Assembly: GCA_042408875.1 (NCBI GenBank)
Contig: JBHOQS010000017.1
Span: 1-44,865, forward strand
Source of the DNA: JBHOQS01 sp042408875
GTDB taxonomy: Bacteria > Chloroflexota > UBA11872 > JBHOQS01
Direction: 5' to 3'
DNA length: 44,865 bases
Below the pieces are notes generated by a model. The model was not told the origin of the DNA and did not search any database. It saw only the letters and a list, made by a program, of their open reading frames with translations. Numbering within the stretch: position 1 is the first letter of the stretch; the number at the start of each line of letters is the position of its first letter. Below, in pieces: positions 8,304 through 15,982 of the stretch. The position numbers and the translations under genes were made by a program.

Positions 8304-8492
8304 GCGCGGGCCTCAGCATGCAGGCCGCCCTGTGTGCCCGCGTCTGGCCGGTCGCTCGCGGGCCTGCCTGCGCAGCTCCGGGAACAGCACTGCGGCGCTC
8401 GCTGCCCTCGAGCGTGGCAGGCGTTGAGCAGGGCCTCAGGCATGAGGCGGTCCGCGGCCACCCAACTCCGGTCAACAATGGGCCAACTACGG

Positions 8493-8498
8493 TATAAT
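8493..8498 (+). promoter_or_regulatory. Consensus -10 box TATAAT of the SDR gene
   Basis: A perfect TATAAT ends 10 bases before the ATG at 8509 and overlaps an alternative ATG at 8497. A start of transcription 6-8 bases downstream would place the 5' end of the mRNA at or next to the 8509 ATG, so the transcript could be leaderless. No good -35 box is visible. Confidence 0.45.
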
Positions 8499-8508
8499 GG
8501 CGGCCGCT

Positions 8509-9285
8509 ATGCAGTTGCAGAACCGCACCGCGCTTGTCACTGGTGCCAGCCGGGGCATCGGGCGGGCTATCGCTGTCGCCCTGGCCCGCGCTGGTGCCGA
8601 CGTTGCTGTAAATTACATCCACGACGCTGCTGCAGCCGGCGAGACAGTCCAGCGTGTGCAGGCCACTGGCCGGCGCGCGCTGGCCATCCAGGCTGATGTC
8701 TCCGATCCCGGCCAGGCCGCCGCGCTCGTCCGGCAGGCGATCGATGCGCTGGGTCACCTCGATATCCTGGTGAATAACGCCGGGATCATCGTGCGCCGAC
8801 CGTTTCTCGAGCTCACGCTCGAGGAGTGGGATCGTGTGCTGGACACCAACCTGCGCGGCGCGTTCATGGTGAGCCAGCACGCCGCTCGCCATATGGCAGA
8901 GCGCCGCTACGGCCGCATCATCAACATCAGTTCGCTTCAGGGCAGCGTGGCGACGATCCACCGTGCCGCGTACTGCGCCTCGAAGGGCGGACTGAACATG
9001 CTGACCAAGGCCATGGCGCTGGACCTGGCCCCGTACGGTATTACCGTCAACGCCATTGCCGCCGGCATCACCGCCACCGACATGAGCAAAGCGCGCTTTG
9101 CGGATCCGCAGCAGCGAGACCTGTTCGGGCGCTGGATCCCGGCCGGGCGTATCGCCACGCCGGAAGACGTCACCGGCGCTGTGGTGTTCCTGGCTTCAGA
9201 CGCCGCAGCCTACGTCACTGGCCACATCCTTGCCGTCGATGGTGGTGTGCTGGCCAAGTCAGCGCTGCCGTACTTCGACGACTGA
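8509..9285 (+). CDS. Short-chain dehydrogenase/reductase
   Basis: A 258-residue classical SDR. It has TGASRGIG at 11-18 for the dinucleotide, NNAG at 89-92, catalytic Ser141/142, and Tyr155-x3-Lys159 (YCASK). It ends with the usual ILAVDGG. Such enzymes oxidise or reduce sugar alcohols, ketones or acyl-ACPs; the glucose 1-dehydrogenase/gluconate 5-dehydrogenase branch is a reasonable guess but unproven. I prefer the ATG at 8509 to the one at 8497, because the latter lies inside a consensus TATAAT box and adds only MAAA. There is no Shine-Dalgarno, consistent with a leaderless message. A RidA gene follows on the same strand after about 170 bases. Confidence 0.85.
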   Translation: MQLQNRTALVTGASRGIGRAIAVALARAGADVAVNYIHDAAAAGETVQRVQATGRRALAIQADVSDPGQAAALVRQAIDALGHLDILVNNAGIIVRRPFLELTLEEWDRVLDTNLRGAFMVSQHAARHMAERRYGRIINISSLQGSVATIHRAAYCASKGGLNMLTKAMALDLAPYGITVNAIAAGITATDMSKARFADPQQRDLFGRWIPAGRIATPEDVTGAVVFLASDAAAYVTGHILAVDGGVLAKSALPYFDD

Positions 9286-9453
9286 CCGGATCACGCAAGC
9301 AGCGCTCGCCGCTGTGCACCGGCGCGACGGGGCTGGTGTGACGTGCGGCGCGGAACTGTTGTACACTGACCTCCTGTCGCAGGGCGAGCGCTCTAGCCGT
9401 ATAGGCTTACGCGTATTCCGTGCAGCAAATCTTGCGAGCGAGAGGTGAGCTAC

Positions 9454-9915
9454 ATGGATCCCGAGGAGAAGCTGAAGCAGCTTGGCATCGAACTCCCCGC
9501 CGTCCGGCCGCCGGTGGCGAACTACGTGCCGGCAGTCCGCACCGGTAATCTGCTGTTCGTGTCCGGCCACGGCCCGGCCGCGCTGCCGGGGGTCAAGACC
9601 GCCGGGCGCGTTGGCGCAGAGCTGACGCAGGAAGAGGGCTACCAGGCCGCGCGGGCGGTGTGCCTGCAACTGCTGGCCACCGTGCGTCACACACTAGGCA
9701 GCCTGAACAAAGTGCGTCGCGTCGTCAAGGTGCTCGGCCTAGTGAACAGCGACCCCAACTTCTTTAACCAGCCCGCGGTGATGAACGGCTGCTCCGATTT
9801 ACTGGTCGAAATCTTCGGTGAGCGCGGCCGTCATGCCCGCTCGGCACTGGGCACGAGCGTGCTGCCGAACAACATCCCCGTGGAGATCGAGCTCGTCCTC
9901 GAAGTAGAGGACTAG
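9454..9915 (+). CDS. RidA/YjgF family protein
   Basis: A 153-residue member of the RidA superfamily. These are small trimeric cytosolic proteins that hydrolyse reactive enamine/imine intermediates released by PLP enzymes. The C-terminal signature HARSALGTSVLPNNIPVEIE keeps the Arg that contacts the substrate carboxylate. The N-terminal extension and LFVSGHGP motif suggest the longer YjgF-like-1 subgroup rather than archetypal RidA. I chose the ATG at 9454 because AGGTGAG lies six bases upstream; a GTG three codons earlier overlaps that site. The window contains three PLP enzymes that could produce suitable substrates, though none is adjacent. Confidence 0.87.
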   Translation: MDPEEKLKQLGIELPAVRPPVANYVPAVRTGNLLFVSGHGPAALPGVKTAGRVGAELTQEEGYQAARAVCLQLLATVRHTLGSLNKVRRVVKVLGLVNSDPNFFNQPAVMNGCSDLLVEIFGERGRHARSALGTSVLPNNIPVEIELVLEVED

Positions 9916-9923
9916 AAACTAAG

Positions 9924-9957
9924 AAACTAGAAGCAGTAGTAAACTAGAAGCAGTAGT
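9924..9957. repeat. 17-bp perfect tandem duplication
   Basis: AAACTAGAAGCAGTAGT occurs twice head to tail (9924-9940 and 9941-9957), nine bases after the ridA-like stop codon. The surroundings are unusually AT-rich for this genome. It resembles the locally unique short repeats in other intergenic gaps here. Confidence 0.75.
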
Positions 9958-9971
9958 AAAAGTAGTTAGTA

Positions 9972-10155
9972 GAGGACGAAGCAGACGACTGAGCAGAGGG
10001 CTGAGCGGCAGCGGACCGACTCGAACCGGGCGGCCGCCTGGCAGGGCTCGTCCTCCGGCGCCGCCCGCACCTGCGGCCCGCCCGGCGCGCTACCGAAGGG
10101 ACGGTGGTACCGTGCTCCTCGTTGGCCCAGGGCGGGCTCTCCAGCACGGCACCAC
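9972..10155 (+). ncRNA. Candidate T-box-like structured RNA (orphan)
   Basis: GAGGACGA (9972-9979) pairs perfectly with TCGTCCTC (10048-10055), closing a long first stem. About 40 bases on comes AAGGGACGGTGGTACCGTG (10096-10114), close to the T-box consensus AGGGUGGNACCGCG. The 3' half of this segment can pair with AGCACGGCACCAC (10143-10155) to form a competing 13-bp hairpin with one mismatch. The order of elements fits a T-box riboswitch read rightward. However, no synthetase or amino-acid gene follows: the next genes run leftward. The specifier loop is not identified. The last hairpin could simply be the terminator of the leftward tlpA-like gene. Confidence 0.3.
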
Positions 10156-10202
10156 GGCGTCTGGCGGCCCGACAGTGGTTTGTCGCAGGACTTGGAGCGA
10201 GA

Positions 10203-10808
10203 CTATAGCAGGCTGTTTAGCCGCTGGTCGATCATCTCCGCCGTCAGCGGGCCAAGGTGCACGACTGCGACAGTGCCGCTGCGGTCAATAAAGACGCTGG
10301 AGGGGAGGCCGCGCAGCCGCCAGGCGCGCGACAGGCGACCTTCCTTGTCCAGCAGCACCGGAAACGGCAGCCTGTACTGCTGGGCGAACTCGGCCGCCTC
10401 AGGCGCGTCTTCTTCGACGTTGACCGCCAGCACCGTGAAGCCGCGGGACTTATACCGCTCGTACGCCCGCACAATCTCGGGCATCTCCGCGCGGCACGGC
10501 GCACACCAGGTCGCCCAGAAATTCACTAGCACGACCTGCCCGCGCAGCTCCGACAGTGAGGCCAGCTTCCCGTCCAGGGCCGGCAGCCGGAAGTCAGCAG
10601 CCGGCTTGCCCACATCAGGCGGTTCGGCGCCTTCCGCCACCCATCCGTCCGGCAGCTTTCCGCCTGCCTCCCGCTTCGGCCGACACGCTGCCCAGGCAAG
10701 AGCCGCGCCCACGAAGAGGGCGACTGCCCGCCGGGTGCGTCCCGCTGGACGTGTGCTGTCCCACTCTTCGCGGTTCTGATTGTCTACGATAGTCGTCTTG
10801 CCGCCCAT
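10203..10808 (-). CDS. TlpA/ResA-like thiol-disulfide oxidoreductase
   Basis: A 201-residue thioredoxin-fold protein anchored outside the membrane. After a basic N-terminus a single hydrophobic segment spans about 27-42, ending in a Cys; this is a membrane anchor or perhaps an atypical lipobox. The redox motif WCAPC (Cys102, Cys105) follows VLVNFWAT, and the cis-Pro loop LRGLPSSVFID is present near 170. Such proteins reduce extracytoplasmic thiols, for example apocytochrome c. It lies 10 bases downstream of a ccdA-like gene on the same strand, and CcdA is the usual electron donor for this family, so the two very likely work together. Confidence 0.88.
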   Translation of the reverse strand: MGGKTTIVDNQNREEWDSTRPAGRTRRAVALFVGAALAWAACRPKREAGGKLPDGWVAEGAEPPDVGKPAADFRLPALDGKLASLSELRGQVVLVNFWATWCAPCRAEMPEIVRAYERYKSRGFTVLAVNVEEDAPEAAEFAQQYRLPFPVLLDKEGRLSRAWRLRGLPSSVFIDRSGTVAVVHLGPLTAEMIDQRLNSLL

Positions 10809-10818
10809 CGCCCAGCGC

Positions 10819-11553
10819 TCAAATACTGAGACCTGTCCCGAAGATACGACTGAGCCAAGCTGAAAGTGCCAGCAGCCGCTCGGTAAAGAGCATAAACCCC
10901 ATGACCAGCAGCAACGCGCCGCTCATCCGCTCGACGAGACGCATCTGCCGTCGCATGCCACGCAGGAAGGCGAGCGCGCGTCCGGCCAGCAGCCCGCAGA
11001 TGAGGAACGGCACACCCAGCCCCAAGGCGTAGATGACCAGGAGCAGACTGCCCTGCCACACCGTCTGCTCCTGGCTGGCCAGCGCCAGCACGCCGGCCAG
11101 AAATGGCCCGATACAGGGCGTCCATCCAGCGCCAAAGGCAGCGCCGACCAGAAACGCGGTGCCTGCTCCAGTCCCTCGCACAGAAGTGAGCCGAAGCCGC
11201 CGCTCCTGGTCAAGCAGGGGAAGACGCACAATCCCCAGCAGGTGCAGGCCGAGCAGCATGATCAGGACACCCCCGACTTTGGCCACGACTGGCTGATACT
11301 GGAGCAGCAGGCGGCCCAGTGCCGTTGCCGAGGCGCCTAGGATCGCGAACGTCGTCGCCAGACCAAGGGTAAAGGCCAGCGCGCCAGTGATGACAGCCCA
11401 TTGGCGCGCCATCGACCGCTCCTGCAACTCCTCTAGCGTCGTGCCGGTGATGTACCCCAAATACGCCGGCAGGAGCGGCAGCACGCACGGAGAAACGAAC
11501 GAAAGGAGGCCGGCCACGAACGCCAGCCCGAGGTTTACCACGCTGAAGTCCAC
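10819..11553 (-). CDS. ccdA: CcdA-like membrane thiol transporter
   Basis: A 244-residue, six-helix membrane protein of the CcdA/DsbD-beta family. It carries reducing power from cytoplasmic thioredoxin across the membrane to extracytoplasmic thioredoxin-like proteins. The two pseudo-repeats each contain the expected Cys: SPCVLPLLPAYLGYI (Cys23) and GAGWTPCIGPFLAGVLAL (Cys147). The rest is nearly all hydrophobic helix with a loop around 111-128. The length is typical for CcdA. The tlpA-like partner follows after 10 bases. Together they resemble the minimal System II cytochrome c maturation redox branch; no cytochrome c synthase genes are in the window. Confidence 0.9.
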   Translation of the reverse strand: MDFSVVNLGLAFVAGLLSFVSPCVLPLLPAYLGYITGTTLEELQERSMARQWAVITGALAFTLGLATTFAILGASATALGRLLLQYQPVVAKVGGVLIMLLGLHLLGIVRLPLLDQERRLRLTSVRGTGAGTAFLVGAAFGAGWTPCIGPFLAGVLALASQEQTVWQGSLLLVIYALGLGVPFLICGLLAGRALAFLRGMRRQMRLVERMSGALLLVMGFMLFTERLLALSAWLSRIFGTGLSI

Positions 11554-11726
11554 AACACCGTCCCTGTGTGTCCAGTACAGGCGTACTCACCATGCAGTAT
11601 AGCATCTCACCGGCGCGCTGCAGTTCTCGCCTAACCTGCCGAAAGTAGATGGTGTGGCAGCCGCACGCTGCCACTCCCGCAGCAGACACACGCCGGCAGC
11701 ATCTCCTGGGACCTGAGAGGCAGGGC

Positions 11727-13271
11727 ATGAGCATCACGGATGTCACGGGTGTCATCACAGATGTCATCACAGAGAGGACGAATAGTCGGGTTCCTGCGTC
11801 ACACCCGAGGCTCGCGCAGGAGTTGGCAGGGACGCTCCCCGCGCTGTGCCTGGCGCAACTTGCGCTGACAGCCGGGGTCGGACTGGTCGGGATGCTGTGG
11901 GGCGCTCCGCAGGGAGCGCTGCGGGTGGCGGGCGCGGTGGCGGCCGCTGCTGGGCTGGCGGCAGGCCTGGCGGGGCTGGCATGGTCACGGCGGGCTGCTC
12001 AGCGCCCAGCCACCTGGGCGTGCTTGGTCGGGTTTGGGCTGGCCGCGATCCTGAGTGCGACGGTCTTCGGGCCAGGCAGCCCAACTGCCCTGACGCTCAG
12101 TGCGCTGGTGGTCGCCAGCGCCGTGCTGCTTCATGTCCGTGCGGTCTACATCGCCTCGGCGGCTGCGATCCTGCTCTACCTTGCCGCGCGCTTCGGTCTC
12201 CCGTCTAGCAGCGGCGCGACCCTGGGCGACCTGGCGAGCACCGTGCTCGCCATTACCGTGCTCGGCGGCGCCTGTGCAGAGCTGGTTCGCCGCCGCGCTG
12301 TGGAGGCGGGTGCGTCTGCGAAGCTCGCCGCTGAACTCCAGGCGGTGCGCGCCGAACTGGCTCGATGCGCTGCAGAGCGGGAGAGTATCACACAGCAGCT
12401 CGCCCAAGCGCACGACGCGCGCCGGGTTATTGGCGCGCAGGTGGTCTCGCTGGCGAACGATCTCGCTTCCACGGCGCGGGCCCAGGCCTCCGCCACAGCG
12501 GATCAGGCTACCGCAATCTCCCAGGTGGCTGCCACCATGGAGGAACTCTCGCGGGCTGCCGATCAGATCGCGCAGAGCGCCCACGAGACCCTTGCGACCT
12601 CTGAAGAGGGCGCAGGCGTCGTAGCACAGGCCGTCGCGGGCATCGAAGGTATCCGGGCCCAGGTACACGACGTCGCCCAGCGCATCGTCACCCTGGCGAC
12701 GCAGAGCCAGAACATCGGCGAAATCGTCGGGATACTGAACGACATCGCCAACAAGATCCACCTGCTTTCTCTGAACGCGGCGATCGAAGCGTGTGCAGCG
12801 GGTGAGCATGGCCGCCGTTTCTCCGTCGTGGCCCAACAGGTGAAGGAACTCGCCCGCGATGCCAAGCGCTCGACCGAGCAGGTCAAGGGCCTCATCCAGC
12901 AGACCCAGGCCGCGGCTTCTGCGGCCGTGGCGGCGACAGAGCGGGCTACGCAAGAAGCGGAGCGCGGTGCTCGGCTCGCCCACCAGTCCAGCGAAGCCAT
13001 GGCCCGCCTGGTTGAGCGAGTGCAGACGATCAGCGTGGCGACGCGCCAGCAGCAGGCGGCCAGCGAGCAGATGCTCAACACGATGCGCGGCGTGGAGGAG
13101 GTCGTACGCCAGTCTGCCGTGAGCGCTGGAGAGATCGCGCGGTCCGCCGGCGAGCTCGCCTCTACAGCGGGATACTTGCAACGTGCGGTGGAGGCTGAGG
13201 ATAGCGGCAGCGCCGAAAAGCCAGTGCAGGCACCGGCCAGCGCGCTCGCGAGCGCAGCAGAAGCTCATTAG
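11727..13271 (+). CDS. Methyl-accepting chemotaxis-like protein with polytopic N-terminus
   Basis: A 514-residue protein with several hydrophobic helices in about 35-185, a short linker, and a long C-terminal helical signalling domain (about 230-500). The conserved hairpin tip reads EIVGILNDIANKIHLLSLNAAIEACAAGEHGRRFSVVAQQVKEL, here quoted only by its outline; the usual IAxQTNLLALNAAIEAARAGE is recognisable but altered at QTN and AAR. There is no extracytoplasmic ligand domain, PAS or clear HAMP. The start at 11727 follows GAGAGGCAGGG; the frame is open further upstream without similarity. Codons 3-16 include a small repeat encoding DVTGVITDVITE. No cheA or cheW is nearby, so it may report to a distant chemosensory array. 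Confidence 0.8.
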   Translation: MSITDVTGVITDVITERTNSRVPASHPRLAQELAGTLPALCLAQLALTAGVGLVGMLWGAPQGALRVAGAVAAAAGLAAGLAGLAWSRRAAQRPATWACLVGFGLAAILSATVFGPGSPTALTLSALVVASAVLLHVRAVYIASAAAILLYLAARFGLPSSSGATLGDLASTVLAITVLGGACAELVRRRAVEAGASAKLAAELQAVRAELARCAAERESITQQLAQAHDARRVIGAQVVSLANDLASTARAQASATADQATAISQVAATMEELSRAADQIAQSAHETLATSEEGAGVVAQAVAGIEGIRAQVHDVAQRIVTLATQSQNIGEIVGILNDIANKIHLLSLNAAIEACAAGEHGRRFSVVAQQVKELARDAKRSTEQVKGLIQQTQAAASAAVAATERATQEAERGARLAHQSSEAMARLVERVQTISVATRQQQAASEQMLNTMRGVEEVVRQSAVSAGEIARSAGELASTAGYLQRAVEAEDSGSAEKPVQAPASALASAAEAH

Positions 13272-13341
13272 CCGCCGCCTCACCAGCGCGCGAGGGCTCT
13301 CCCCTGGTACTTCCAGTCGCTGCGTAGGTCTGCGCCTTCCG

Positions 13342-13372
13342 GGTATTTTTACTACGCCTTATAGGTATTTTT
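13342..13372. promoter_or_regulatory. Pair of GGTATTTTT direct repeats
   Basis: GGTATTTTT occurs at 13342-13350 and 13364-13372, 22 bases apart start to start, about two helical turns. It lies in the 250-base gap before the NarL-type regulator. The arrangement would suit a dimeric regulator bound to one DNA face. No clear -35/-10 pair was found with it. Confidence 0.35.
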
Positions 13373-13522
13373 CCCGCGCGACCCATGCATTTCCGCCGCC
13401 GACAAATAGGCCACCTGGGGATTGTCCAGCGCAGGCACCGCATGCTATACGTAGCCTGAGTACACGTTGCCTCCCAGGCAGTGTTTGGCCGGCGCAGCCT
13501 CAGCGTAGCAAGCCCCGGCAGA

Positions 13523-14239
13523 ATGGATACACCGGTGAGACGACTGCGCGTTCTTGTTGTAGACGACCATACGCTTGTGCGGCAGGGCATCGAGCGCATT
13601 CTGTCCATGCACTCCGACCAGTTTGAGGTCGTGGGCCTGGCGGCCAACGGGACGCAGGCCATTACCAAGGCCAAGCAGCTTGAACCGGACATCATCCTGA
13701 TGGACATCCACATGCCGGGCATCAGCGGCATCGAGGCCACTCGCCTGATTAAGCGCGAGATGCCCTCGGTACAGGTCGTGCTGCTGACGGTGTCCACCAA
13801 TGACACCGACTTGATGGAAGGGATCCGGGCCGGCGCTGACGGCTATTTAGTGAAAGACATCAGCGCACAGCGGCTGATCGAGTCGCTTCATGCGCTGGCC
13901 CATGGGGATGTGCCGCTGTCCCCTGCCGCCGCTCGACGCATCTTCGCCGAGCTACGCAATGCTGCCGATGGCCGCCCTACACCGCCGTCTCACAACGGCC
14001 GGCTGTCTGAGCGGGAGCTTGAGGTGCTGCAACTCGTCGCCTGTGGCCTGGACAACCGTGAGATCGCTGACCGGCTGGTGGTCAGCGAGAAGACGGTGAA
14101 GAGCCACGTGCGGCACGTGCTGAACAAGCTGTGCGTGAAGAATCGCGTCCAGGCGGCGGCGTACGCGCTGCGCGCGGGGCTGGTCAGCATCGACGGCATC
14201 GAGGCGGTCTCGCGCTACGGGCACCAGCTGGACCGCTGA
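13523..14239 (+). CDS. NarL/LuxR-type two-component response regulator
   Basis: A 238-residue response regulator. The receiver domain (about 7-125) has the acidic pair Asp14/Asp15, the phosphoacceptor Asp61 in LMDIHMPG, Thr89 and Lys111 (YLVKD). The output domain (about 168-232) is a LuxR-type helix-turn-helix, LSERELEVLQLVACGLDNREIADRL followed by VVSEKTVKSHVRHVLNKL, described here in two parts. All phosphorylation residues are intact. I chose the Met before DTPVRRLRVLVVDD; an upstream in-frame start adds 14 unconserved residues. No sensor kinase is adjacent; the GAF histidine kinase at the other end of the window is only one possible partner. Confidence 0.88.
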   Translation: MDTPVRRLRVLVVDDHTLVRQGIERILSMHSDQFEVVGLAANGTQAITKAKQLEPDIILMDIHMPGISGIEATRLIKREMPSVQVVLLTVSTNDTDLMEGIRAGADGYLVKDISAQRLIESLHALAHGDVPLSPAAARRIFAELRNAADGRPTPPSHNGRLSERELEVLQLVACGLDNREIADRLVVSEKTVKSHVRHVLNKLCVKNRVQAAAYALRAGLVSIDGIEAVSRYGHQLDR

Positions 14240-14359
14240 CCGCTCGGCCAGGTTGCCCGGCTGAGCGCGCGGGCGCGCTCAGCGTTTCCTCTCACGCCCC
14301 GTGCAGCGCACCTCCCAGGGTCCGCTCTATCTACGCTATTACATACTCGCTATTACATA

Positions 14360-14396
14360 CATAGACGTCTATAGCTATTAGCTATAGACGTCTATG
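14360..14396. repeat. 37-bp perfect interrupted palindrome
   Basis: CATAGACGTCTATAGCTA (14360-14377) and its exact reverse complement (14379-14396) flank a single T. Each arm itself contains the perfect palindrome ATAGACGTCTAT. The right arm overlaps the stop codon of the leftward LCP gene, and the site lies between convergent genes. It may act as a terminator for both or as a protein-binding site; it is AT-rich and lacks a T-run. Confidence 0.8.
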
Positions 14397-15786
14397 GTCG
14401 TCCGGCAGCGCTACTGCTGGGCACGCTCGTCGCCGCAGCTGCTGGCGCGGCGCTATCCGGGAGCGTAAAGGAGCTCCCGAGCACGATCACGATATCAGCC
14501 TTGCCCGCGTCCGCCTTGCCGGTCCGGTCCGTCTCGACGCGCACGTTCCCTGCCGGGATACGTAGCTCTCGGGCCAGCAGGCCGCGTGTATAGGGCTTGT
14601 TCCCGTAGTCGATCAAGAGCGGCTCCACATAGTTACTGCGGTCGGCCTGGGTGGCATCGACGACCGTGTACCCGCGCGCCTCCAGCCACTGTGCCGTACG
14701 CCGCGCCAGCCCGGCGATGGTCGTCCCGTTACGCACCTCGATCCGCGCGGCCTCGGCCGCCAGGCGGCTATCCGAGAACACCTGGGCCAGCATGCGGCGG
14801 ACCTCCGGCCACTTCGGTACCTGTACATCCGCTCCGGCGGGTGTGATCCAATGGGTGGTGAGTTCTTCATCAATAACCCGCGTGGTGATGGCGCTGGCGT
14901 CGATCTCCCGAGCTACCCGCGCCAGGGCGATCATATCGGAGAGTTGCATGTCAGTGCGAATGGAGTCTTGCACCGCCGCGGCGATCTGGGGCAGGCGGGC
15001 GATTGCGTTGAGCTGAAGGGCACGCTGACGCGCTGCGAGGATGACCTGCTGCTGGCGCCGTGCCCGCCCGAAGTCAGAGTCGCCGTGCCGGGATCGCACG
15101 TACCGCAGGGCTGTCGTGCCGTCCATGAGCTGAAGCCCGGCCGGGATATAGATGCGCTCGTAGTGTGGGTAGTTGAAGCTGGGGTACTCGTTGTCCTTGA
15201 TCGGCCGCTCTACGTCCACAAGGACGCCGCCGAGCGCGTCGATCCCGCGAATAAAGCCCTGGAAGTCGATGGCTACAAAAAAATGGATAGGGATGCCAAA
15301 GTTTGTCTCGATCGTGCGCCGCAGCAGGCCAGGACCGGTGAGCGTGACTGGCTTGTTACTCCGCCGCGCCGCTTCGCGCGCCTCCTCGCCCAGCGGGTAC
15401 GCGGCATTGATCCGGTCGTTCCCGTAGCCGGGGATCTGCACCCACAGGTCCCGCGGGAACGAAACCAGTGCCGCGCTCTTCGTCGCCGGATCGATCGATG
15501 CCACGATGATCGTATCTGTGCGAGGAATCTCCGCCCGCTCGCGCTGGTCCAGGCCGACCAGCAGCACGTTAACCCGATCACGCCCAGTCCACTCTGGCAG
15601 CGCGGCTTCCTCCTGCTGGCCGCCCGGCTGCGCCCCTGGGAGGACAACCGGCACGCGTGGCTCGATGTGGACGATGCTACTCAGCGTCTGGTAGATGTAC
15701 CAGCCTGCCAGCGCGCCGCTGCCTGCTACTGCCAGCACGGCAAGCGCCAGGATACGAAGCCATATCGACGCCGACCTACGCCTCAT
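14392..15786 (-). CDS. LytR-CpsA-Psr (LCP) family cell-wall glycopolymer ligase
   Basis: A 464-residue protein with an N-terminal transmembrane anchor (about 10-30), an extracytoplasmic LCP domain (about 70-240) and a C-terminal LytR_C domain (about 345-440, from EVRNGTTIAGLARRTAQWL). LCP hallmarks are RTDTIIVASIDP, LVSFPRDLWVQIPG with the conserved Arg, NAAYPLG, and ALRYVRSRHGDSDFGRARRQQQ. These enzymes attach lipid-linked polymers to peptidoglycan or other envelope acceptors. The tail is Ala/Ser/Pro-rich. The start at 15786 has a GAGGG Shine-Dalgarno. An 18-bp perfect palindrome lies 30 bases upstream of the start and a 37-bp palindrome overlaps the stop. Confidence 0.9.
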   Translation of the reverse strand: MRRRSASIWLRILALAVLAVAGSGALAGWYIYQTLSSIVHIEPRVPVVLPGAQPGGQQEEAALPEWTGRDRVNVLLVGLDQRERAEIPRTDTIIVASIDPATKSAALVSFPRDLWVQIPGYGNDRINAAYPLGEEAREAARRSNKPVTLTGPGLLRRTIETNFGIPIHFFVAIDFQGFIRGIDALGGVLVDVERPIKDNEYPSFNYPHYERIYIPAGLQLMDGTTALRYVRSRHGDSDFGRARRQQQVILAARQRALQLNAIARLPQIAAAVQDSIRTDMQLSDMIALARVAREIDASAITTRVIDEELTTHWITPAGADVQVPKWPEVRRMLAQVFSDSRLAAEAARIEVRNGTTIAGLARRTAQWLEARGYTVVDATQADRSNYVEPLLIDYGNKPYTRGLLARELRIPAGNVRVETDRTGKADAGKADIVIVLGSSFTLPDSAAPAAAATSVPSSSAAGRP

Positions 15787-15815
15787 CCAGTCCCTCGGAG
15801 CACCCTGTACGCTAT

Positions 15816-15833
15816 TCTGTACTCGAGTACAGA
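15816..15833. promoter_or_regulatory. 18-bp perfect palindrome upstream of the LCP gene
   Basis: TCTGTACTCGAGTACAGA is exactly self-complementary and ends 30 bases before the LCP start codon. Its size and position fit an operator for a dimeric regulator. No helix-turn-helix gene is adjacent. Confidence 0.5.
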
Positions 15834-15966
15834 GCAGTAGTTAGAGCACGGCGAAGACCTCCAGCGCGCGTCTCCGCAGTGCCCACAGCAGTACCTAGAA
15901 CGGGCAGCGCACCAGAACGGTCCTCGCGACAGATCGTCGCTCCTCCACCTAGCGACCAGCGCCCAC

Positions 15967-15982
15967 CCTAGCGACCGGCGCC
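15967..15982. repeat. Short duplication at the ilvE stop codon
   Basis: CCTAGCGACCGGCGCC here, covering the ilvE stop, is nearly identical (one mismatch) to CCTAGCGACCAGCGCC at 15948-15963. This looks like a local tandem duplication of the gene end. The rest of the gap to the LCP gene shows only the palindrome described separately. Confidence 0.5.

Noticed and set aside
11735..11775. TGTCATCACAGA direct repeat as a regulatory site
   Set aside because: It lies inside the first codons of the chemoreceptor-like gene and encodes a short repeated peptide.
11985..13283. Long open frame (432 codons) on the minus strand
   Set aside because: Antisense to the chemoreceptor-like gene; the product is Arg/Leu/Gly-rich with no recognisable motif.
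14851..15840. Open frame of 329 codons on the plus strand
   Set aside because: Antisense to the LCP gene, which has all its conserved motifs.
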